A stretch of 10,554 nucleotides of DNA from positions 1-10,554 of the forward strand of contig UROL01000063.1 of assembly GCA_900549495.1 (NCBI GenBank). Direction: 5' to 3'. Every line of letters starts with the position of its first letter. Position 1 is the stretch's first letter. Source of the DNA: an uncultured Eubacteriales bacterium (GTDB lineage: Bacteria > Bacillota > Clostridia > Oscillospirales > Oscillospiraceae). The notes below the pieces were generated by a model that was not told the origin of the DNA, did not search any database, and saw only the letters and a program-made list of their open reading frames with translations. A program made the translations under genes and the position numbers. Below are positions 5,973-10,554 of the stretch, piece after piece.

Positions 5973-6077
5973 TATTTTGCAAAAAATGCGTTTCACCGCT
6001 TGTGAGAAACCCATTCGCTGTTTGTGGGGAAGACAAATTCCGCAAAATGTGCTATCCTTTTCTGTGAGGTGAGTGGA

Positions 6078-6617
6078 ATGGATCCGGTAAAGATTGGAAA
6101 ATTTATCGCCGCTTTGCGGAAGGAGCAGAAGCTGACCCAGGAGCAGCTGGGAGGAAAGCTGGGGGTGACCAACAAAACCGTTTCCCGCTGGGAAAACGGC
6201 AACTATATGCCCGATGTTGAAATGCTGTCGCTGCTGTCAAAGCAATTCGGCGTCAGCATCAACGAGCTAATCAGCGGGGAGCGGCTTCTGGCGGAGGATT
6301 TCCGGGAGGCTGCGGACAGCAATCTTGTAACGGCGCTGAACAACAGCACCTTTACCCTGGACGAGAAGATAGCCTTCTTTAAGAAAAAGTGGCTCCATGA
6401 GCACATCGCCGCCATCGTCCTGTGTGTTGGGGCGTGGCTGGGGCTTGTCGTCTGGATTGCGGTAAAAATACAGGGCAGCGATGCCTGTATGCTGGGCGCA
6501 GTCGGCGGTATGGCGGCAATTCTTTTCTATCTGGTGCTGTATAACCGCATGATGGCATACGTGGAGCGCCACGCATATCGGAACGTACCGGGCCGGGAAG
6601 AAAAGGGGCAGCGGTAA
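6078..6617 (+). CDS. XRE regulator fused to two membrane helices
   Basis: A 179-residue protein. The XRE domain covers residues 5-64 (TQEQLGGKLGVTNKTVSRWE, NGNYMPDVEMLSLLSKQFGVSINELISGERL). A linker ending in FFKKKWLHEH leads to two membrane helices at about 110-129 and 136-155 and a basic cytoplasmic tail. This form, including the FFKKKWL stretch, is a recurrent clostridial family of unknown role. The start at 6078 is chosen because of the GAGGTGA just upstream; an in-frame ATG at 6024 would add 18 residues unlike the family start. The 105 bp before it contain a weak imperfect hairpin (GTTTC...GAAAC, about 5990-6010) but no convincing promoter. A strong terminator follows at 6640, closing the regulatory cluster. 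Confidence 0.9.
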   Translation: MDPVKIGKFIAALRKEQKLTQEQLGGKLGVTNKTVSRWENGNYMPDVEMLSLLSKQFGVSINELISGERLLAEDFREAADSNLVTALNNSTFTLDEKIAFFKKKWLHEHIAAIVLCVGAWLGLVVWIAVKIQGSDACMLGAVGGMAAILFYLVLYNRMMAYVERHAYRNVPGREEKGQR

Positions 6618-6639
6618 TTTGATAAGGCGGATGCCCGGA

Positions 6640-6677
6640 ACCGGCAGGCCCCATGGCAGGGTCTGCCGGTTTTGTTT
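6640..6677 (+). terminator. Intrinsic terminator after the third XRE-membrane gene
   Basis: ACCGGCAGGCCC and GGGTCTGCCGGT form a 12-bp stem with one G-U wobble around a 7-nt loop (CATGGCA), followed by TTTGTTT. It begins 22 nt after the stop codon. Confidence 0.9.
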
Positions 6678-6717
6678 CTGTCTGCACAAAAAATTTCCAA
6701 ACTCTCTTACATCCTTA

Positions 6718-6746
6718 TTGCGCCCGGCGTTTTCCTGTGCTATAGT
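6718..6746 (+). promoter_or_regulatory. Promoter of the repeat-protein gene
   Basis: TTGCGC at 6718-6723, a 17-nt spacer and TATAGT at 6741-6746, with TGC directly before the -10 (an extended -10 element that can offset the weaker -35). The start would be near 6753, giving a leader of about 195 nt. Confidence 0.65.
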
Positions 6747-6793
6747 ATTGGTGTACATGCCAAGAGAGCAAAATCCGCACCGGCAAGGTTGGC

Positions 6794-6824
6794 TGCGCCA
6801 TCGTCGAATTCAGGCAGGAGGAAG
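6794..6824 (+). repeat. 31-bp copy of a segment of the downstream gene, in its 5' leader
   Basis: These 31 bases are identical to 8946-8976, inside the 3' part of the repeat-protein gene. At the same offset (2152 bp) a further 7-bp match (CGGCAAG, 6781-6787 and 8933-8939) is separated from it by six mismatched bases, so the similarity extends to the left. In the gene the segment encodes CAIVEFRQEE; here it would read the same peptide in a frame with no start and no ribosome binding site. It looks like a relic of a duplicated gene end. Confidence 0.85.
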
Positions 6825-6854
6825 CGGCGGGCGGTCATGCCGGATTTTGCCGAT

Positions 6855-6882
6855 ACGGGAGCTCCCGTCATGCAGAGCTCCC
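6855..6882 (+). promoter_or_regulatory. Palindrome and competing hairpin in the 5' leader
   Basis: ACGGGAGCTCCCGT (6855-6868) is a perfect 14-bp palindrome. Its GGGAGCTC arm (6857-6864) can also pair with GAGCTCCC at 6875-6882, forming an 8-bp stem with a 10-nt loop. Two mutually exclusive pairings about 65-90 nt before the start codon could influence translation or mRNA stability. No U-tract follows, so it is not a standard terminator. Regulatory role is speculative. Confidence 0.35.
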
Positions 6883-6947
6883 CTGTTTCCTGCGGCGGAA
6901 TGCCGATAGAATAAACCACTACATTTCACTTTAAGGAGGCCACGAAG

Positions 6948-9353
6948 ATGAAGAGGAGTTTTGCCATATTGCTGGCTGCGGCGCTGCTGCTGTGCCTGCT
7001 GCCGGGAATGGCGCTGGAAGCGAAGGCGGAAACCATCCGCAACACATGTCCTTTCTGTTACAAGATGGTAGATCTTGAGATTACAGGATTCGACCGATTC
7101 AACGACGATTATCATTATGTAATTTACAAATGTCCACTCTGCGGTAAAGGCACCCATGCCCTATTTGTTGACAATCCAATCGGCTATCACTCTGGCGGCG
7201 CCGAAACGCCGACCTGCACCACGGGCAAAACCTGCGCCAAGTGCGGCACTCAATACGGCAAACTCGGTCACGACTGGGGCGCATGGCAATCCAGGGGCAA
7301 CAACAGTGCGCATTACCGCACCTGCCAGCGTGACGGCTGCGATGCGGAGGAAACCGCAAGCTGCTCCGGCGACAGCAGGGCGACCTGCATTGAGCTGGGA
7401 ATCTGCACTACCTGCGGCGGGCGGTACTACCGCGCACATGCCTTCCTTGCGCATCCGAACTGGGATTCGGATGCCGAAAACCACTGGCTTAGCTGCACCG
7501 TCTGCCGCAAAGCGAAAACTCAGGTGGGCGCACATTTCTTCGTTCAGGGCACCCTTAGCTCGTGCCTTAAGTCCGCAGCCACCTGCGTTTCTCCGCCCGT
7601 GTACTACACAAACTGCGCTTACTGCTACCACAAGGGAACGGATACTTATCTATCCACATGGGAACGACCTGACCCGAACAACCACGACCTGGTGCACCAC
7701 GACGCAAAAGCGCCCACCTGCACCGAAATTGGCTGGGAGGAATATGACGCCTGCCAGCGTGAGGGCTGCACTTACACCACCAAGGTGGAGCTCCCTGCCC
7801 TGAAACACAATCTGGCGCACCACGACGCCAAAGCCCCCACCTGCACCGAAATCGGCTGGGAGGAATACGATACCTGCTCCCGCTGCGATTACACCACCAA
7901 GGTGGAGCTCCCTGCGCTGAAACACAATCTGGTACATCACGATGCCAAAGCCCCCACCTGCACCGAAATCGGCTGGGAGGAATACAATACCTGCTCCCGC
8001 TGTGATTACACCACCTATCAGGAGCTCCCTGCGCTGAAACACAATCTGGTACACCACGATGCCAAAGCCCCCACCTGCACCGAGATTGGCTGGGAGGAAT
8101 ACGATACCTGCTCCCGCTGCGACTTCACCACCTATCAGGAAATCCCTGCCCTGAAACACAATCTGGTACATCACGATGCCAAGGCTCCCACCTGCACCGA
8201 AATTGGCTGGGAGGAATACAATACCTGCTCCCGCTGCGACTACACCACCTATCAGGAAATCCCTGCCCTGAAACACAATCTGGCACATCACGACGCCAAG
8301 GCCCCCACCTGCACCGAAATCGGCTGGGAGGAATACGATACCTGCTCCCGCTGCGATTACACCACCAAGGTGGAGCTCCCTGCCCTGAAACACAATCTGG
8401 CGCACCACGACGCCAAAGCCCCCACCTGCACCGAAATCGGCTGGGAGGAATATGATACCTGCTCCCGCTGCGATTACACCACCAAGGTGGAGCTCCCTGC
8501 CCTGAAACACAATCTGGCGCACCACGACGCCAAAGCCCCCACCTGCACCGAAATCGGCTGGGAGGAATACGATACCTGCTCCCGCTGCGATTACACCACC
8601 TATCAGGAAATCCCTGCGCTGAAACACAATCTGGTGCACCACGATGCCAAGGCCCCCACCTGCACTGAGATTGGCTGGGAGGAATACGATACCTGCTCCC
8701 GCTGCGACTACACCACCTATCAGGAAATCCCTGCCCCCGGGCACGATTATGCCGAAGAGGTCATCAAGCCCACCTGCGAAAAGGACGGCTACACGCTGCA
8801 CACCTGCAAAAAATGCAATGACAGCTATAAGGATCACTGGACGCAGATGCGGATGCACTGGTATGGCGAATGGACGAATAACGGCGACGGCACGAACAGT
8901 GCAGCCTGCAAGCGTGAGGATTGCAACCACGTCGGCAAGACCCAATGCGCCATCGTCGAATTCAGGCAGGAGGAAGAGGCCCTCACGCTCTGCCCCATAT
9001 GCGGCAATGTGAGCGATGGCACGCATCTGGCGCTGGTTAAAGAAGTGACGGCGGAGGGCAAGCATCTGCCCCAGGGCGAGCCGGTGCTGCGCATGGGTGA
9101 AATTGCGAACGGCAATACCCTGCTGAGCGTCTGCTTTGAATATTCCGGCAAGCTCACCCAGCCGAAGGGCCAGGTGAAGGTTACGCTGCCCGCCGAGCTG
9201 CTGAACGGCGTTACCCTGGCGCTGCTGAATGCCGACGGTACGGAAGTTAATCTACCCTACACCGTGGAAGGGGAAAACGCAGTGTTCACGCTGGACTTTG
9301 GCGATGCAGAGATTCCCGCTGTGCTGATTCGCCGGATACCGACAGCGGAATAA
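6948..9353 (+). CDS. Secreted cysteine-rich repeat protein (nine 39-aa PTC...CxxC repeats)
   Basis: An 801-residue exported protein of unknown function. A Sec signal peptide (MKR, hydrophobic core, AKA before E28) is clear, and there is no lipobox. Residues 28-245 hold several CxxC knuckles (CPFC, CPLC, CAKC, CTTC, CTVC, CAYC). Residues 246-598 are nine tandem units, each with PTCTEIGWEEY, a CSRC knuckle and a PALK-HNL joint; a tenth diverged unit (KPTCEKDGYTLHTCKKC) follows. The C-terminal ~120 residues look like a beta domain. About 55 cysteines lie outside the signal, mostly as C...CxxC sets that could bind zinc or form disulfides. No LPXTG, S-layer or choline-binding anchor is visible, so it may be released or held non-covalently. 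Related repeats occur in clostridial surface proteins. AAGGAGG lies 8 nt before the ATG; the gene has its own promoter and terminator. Confidence 0.92.
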   Translation: MKRSFAILLAAALLLCLLPGMALEAKAETIRNTCPFCYKMVDLEITGFDRFNDDYHYVIYKCPLCGKGTHALFVDNPIGYHSGGAETPTCTTGKTCAKCGTQYGKLGHDWGAWQSRGNNSAHYRTCQRDGCDAEETASCSGDSRATCIELGICTTCGGRYYRAHAFLAHPNWDSDAENHWLSCTVCRKAKTQVGAHFFVQGTLSSCLKSAATCVSPPVYYTNCAYCYHKGTDTYLSTWERPDPNNHDLVHHDAKAPTCTEIGWEEYDACQREGCTYTTKVELPALKHNLAHHDAKAPTCTEIGWEEYDTCSRCDYTTKVELPALKHNLVHHDAKAPTCTEIGWEEYNTCSRCDYTTYQELPALKHNLVHHDAKAPTCTEIGWEEYDTCSRCDFTTYQEIPALKHNLVHHDAKAPTCTEIGWEEYNTCSRCDYTTYQEIPALKHNLAHHDAKAPTCTEIGWEEYDTCSRCDYTTKVELPALKHNLAHHDAKAPTCTEIGWEEYDTCSRCDYTTKVELPALKHNLAHHDAKAPTCTEIGWEEYDTCSRCDYTTYQEIPALKHNLVHHDAKAPTCTEIGWEEYDTCSRCDYTTYQEIPAPGHDYAEEVIKPTCEKDGYTLHTCKKCNDSYKDHWTQMRMHWYGEWTNNGDGTNSAACKREDCNHVGKTQCAIVEFRQEEEALTLCPICGNVSDGTHLALVKEVTAEGKHLPQGEPVLRMGEIANGNTLLSVCFEYSGKLTQPKGQVKVTLPAELLNGVTLALLNADGTEVNLPYTVEGENAVFTLDFGDAEIPAVLIRRIPTAE
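7683..8741 (+). repeat. Tandem array: one 123-bp and eight 117-bp coding repeats
   Basis: Units begin at 7683 (123 bp, with a two-residue insertion giving DACQREGC), then at 7806, 7923, 8040, 8157, 8274, 8391, 8508 and 8625, each 117 bp. DNA identity is very high: units at 7806 and 8391 differ at only two bases. Tail types run KVE, KVE, YQE, YQE, YQE, KVE, KVE, YQE, YQE, which suggests duplication of multi-unit blocks. Near-identity at third codon positions points to recent expansion or gene conversion. Confidence 0.96.
8946..8976 (+). repeat. Coding copy of the 31-bp leader repeat
   Basis: Exact partner of 6794-6824, encoding the CAIVEFRQEE stretch between the repeat array and the C-terminal beta domain. 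This is the intact, in-frame copy and so the likely source. Confidence 0.85.
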
Positions 9354-9373
9354 TCCCATTTCATAGCGTTTAA

Positions 9374-9418
9374 GGCCGTTGCAGAATTCCTGTTCTGCAA
9401 CGGCCATTATTATTTCTT
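9374..9418 (+). terminator. Intrinsic terminator after the repeat-protein gene
   Basis: GGCCGTTGCAGAA and TTCTGCAACGGCC form a perfect 13-bp stem with a 6-nt loop, followed by ATTATTATTTCTT. It begins 20 nt after the stop codon. The 155 bp from here to the miaB promoter show no supported gene. Confidence 0.92.
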
Positions 9419-9574
9419 AGCACCAAAAATCCGCTCCCGGAGATATCCGCTGAAATCTGGGAAGGAAGCGATTTCCGGCACAGGGACGAAAGCGCTGCGG
9501 CGGCTGTAACCAGCCTTGTTTTCCCGCATTGCCCTTTTCGCTGCTGTTTTTCCTCTGCCTGTGCGAAATTTTCC

Positions 9575-9603
9575 TTGAAAAGCGGCGGTAAAAATGGTAT
9601 TAT
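9575..9603 (+). promoter_or_regulatory. Promoter of miaB
   Basis: TTGAAA at 9575-9580, a 17-nt spacer and TATTAT at 9598-9603, each one mismatch from the sigma-A consensus. The leader would be about 30 nt, with AGGAG at 9629-9633 serving the ATG at 9641. Confidence 0.75.
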
Positions 9604-9640
9604 CTATAGTTGAGAAGTTATCAAATTCAGGAGAATTGCC

Positions 9641-10520
9641 ATGAATACCAAAACCACTGTGATATCCCAGGAGCAGCTGGAGGGCCAGTTTGGCTACTGC
9701 GATAAAATTGCATCCCACTGGGCGCAAATGGGCATCACCCCCACCGCCTATGTGGAGACCTACGGCTGCCAGCAGAATGAGGCGGACTCGGAGAAGCTCC
9801 GGGGATATCTGAGCCAGTGCGGCTATGCCATCGGCACCCAGGCCGAAGGGGCGGACGTGGTGATTATGAACACCTGCGCCATCCGGGAGCACGCCGAGCA
9901 GCGGGTGTTCGGCAACCTGGGGGCCCTGACCCACACCAAGCGCCGCCACCCGGGGCAGAAGATTTTCCTGTGCGGCTGCATGGCAGGGGAGGAGAAGGTA
10001 GCCAAGCGGGTGCGGGAGAGCTATCCCCATGTGGATGGGGTGTTTTCCACCCATCACCTGTGGCAGTTTCCTGAAATTCTATACAGCGTGCTGACAACGG
10101 GGAAGCGGGTCTTCTACGTCCAGGATGAGCCCGGCTCCATCGCCGAGGGCATCCCCCAGGTGCGGGACTCCGGCCTGAAAGCCTGGGTATCCATTATGTA
10201 CGGCTGCAACAATTTCTGCACCTATTGCATCGTCCCCTATGTCCGGGGCCGGGAGCGCAGCCGTCAGCCGGAATATATTTTAGAGGAATGCCGCCGGTTG
10301 ATTGAAAACGGTGCCAAGGAAATCACCCTTTTGGGGCAGAACGTCAACTCCTACGGAAAGGATTTGGGCATCGGCATGGATTTTGCTGACCTGCTGGCCC
10401 GGATTGCCCAGCTGCCCGGAGATTTTCTGATTCGCTTTATGACCAGCCACCCCCGGGACGCTTCCCAAAAGCTTTTCGACACCATGGCCCGCTATCCCAA
10501 GATTGCAAAGCAGCTCCACC
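9641..10520 (+). CDS. miaB: tRNA-2-methylthio-N6-dimethylallyladenosine synthase MiaB, 5' part
   Basis: A radical-SAM methylthiotransferase that adds the 2-methylthio group to i6A37 in tRNAs reading codons that begin with U (including the tRNA-Tyr in this window). The N-terminal UPF0004 domain has its three cluster cysteines C43 (YGCQQNEADS), C79 (NTCAIRE) and C113 (GCM). The radical-SAM cluster motif is C189-x3-C193-x2-C196 in YGCNNFCTYCIVPYVRGRERSR, which with the ITLLGQNVNSYG strand is diagnostic of MiaB as opposed to RimO or MtaB. About 293 genuine residues are present of a usual 440-480; the C-terminal part of the radical-SAM barrel and the TRAM domain are missing. The frame continues to the window end only through adapter sequence, giving the false tail PVSYTHLTLPT; the natural sequence should go on as LHLPxQSG. 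AGGAG lies 7 nt before the ATG. Confidence 0.97.
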
Positions 10521-10554
10521 CTGTCTCTTATACACATCTGACGCTGCCGACGAA
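10521..10554. other. Nextera/Tn5 transposase adapter contamination
   Basis: The first 19 bases are the Tn5 mosaic end CTGTCTCTTATACACATCT, and the following GACGCTGCCGACGA completes the standard Nextera read adapter. It is synthetic library sequence left untrimmed at a contig end. It replaces genomic DNA in the middle of miaB at a conserved position, and creates the well-known false peptides SYTHLTLPT on the plus strand and MCIRDR on the minus strand. Confidence 0.98.

Noticed and set aside
6619..6914. Short plus-strand frames in the leader of the repeat-protein gene
   Set aside because: They begin in the terminator or promoter region, lack ribosome binding sites, and the part that resembles the repeat gene is read out of its frame.
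7683..8741. Regular ~117-bp direct repeats considered as a CRISPR-like array
   Set aside because: The repeats are continuous, in frame and without unique spacers; they are protein-coding tandem repeats.
7650..9065. 471-aa open frame on the minus strand across the repeat array
   Set aside because: It is the antisense shadow of the repeat gene; it stays open because a stop-free antisense frame in one unit is copied in all units. It has no ribosome binding site and its translation is a low-complexity G/A/V repeat.
9410..10057. 215-aa minus-strand frame overlapping the miaB start
   Set aside because: Mostly antisense to miaB and crosses its promoter. The last ~45 residues are not antisense to a gene, but nothing recognisable or any start signal supports them.
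10280..10537. Minus-strand frame starting MCIRDR
   Set aside because: Its start codon lies within adapter sequence and the rest is antisense to miaB.

Overview
The window looks like a piece of a gut-type Firmicutes (Clostridia, probably Oscillospirales/Ruminococcaceae-like) genome. The evidence is strong AGGAGG ribosome binding sites throughout, clostridial XRE-membrane proteins, a protein with PTC...CxxC repeats of the kind seen in clostridial surface proteins, tRNA genes with encoded CCA, and a clostridial-style miaB. The taxonomic call is an inference. The last 34 bases are not genomic: they are Nextera/Tn5 sequencing adapter, so the right edge is a library artefact.

Layout. (1) Positions 1-2650, minus strand: a TetR/AcrR regulator heads a run of three different class I SAM-dependent methyltransferases; the last one runs off the left edge. 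A consensus promoter with a perfect 9-bp inverted repeat over its start region lies upstream of the tetR gene, suggesting self-repression. A terminator-like hairpin and a second, DtxR-site-like inverted repeat lie between tetR and the first methyltransferase. (2) Positions 2650-3240: a possible decayed tyrosine-integrase tail and a GTGGTCA-type inverted repeat, then a minus-strand tRNA-Thr(UGU)/tRNA-Tyr(GUA) pair with a near-perfect promoter and an intrinsic terminator. This is a plausible boundary of an integrated island that would hold region 1.

(3) Positions 3380-6680, plus strand: three successive XRE regulator/membrane modules. The first is an operon of a 72-aa XRE repressor, a six-helix DUF3169-type membrane protein and a small membrane-anchored beta-domain protein, transcribed from a TTGACA-17-TATACT promoter that abuts two palindromes. 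The second is an XRE head fused to six membrane helices. The third is an XRE head fused to two membrane helices, closed by a strong terminator.

(4) Positions 6700-9420: a single-gene unit encoding an 801-aa secreted cysteine-rich protein with nine near-identical 39-aa repeats. It has its own promoter, a ~190-nt leader and a terminator. The leader carries a 31-bp exact copy of a segment of the gene's own 3' region. (5) Positions 9575-10520: promoter and 5' two thirds of miaB, the tRNA methylthiotransferase, cut off by the adapter.

Functionally, regions 1, 3 and 4 are accessory (small-molecule methylation, membrane-coupled regulation, surface protein), while the tRNAs and miaB are core chromosome. 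No established defence system or known biosynthetic pathway was recognised.
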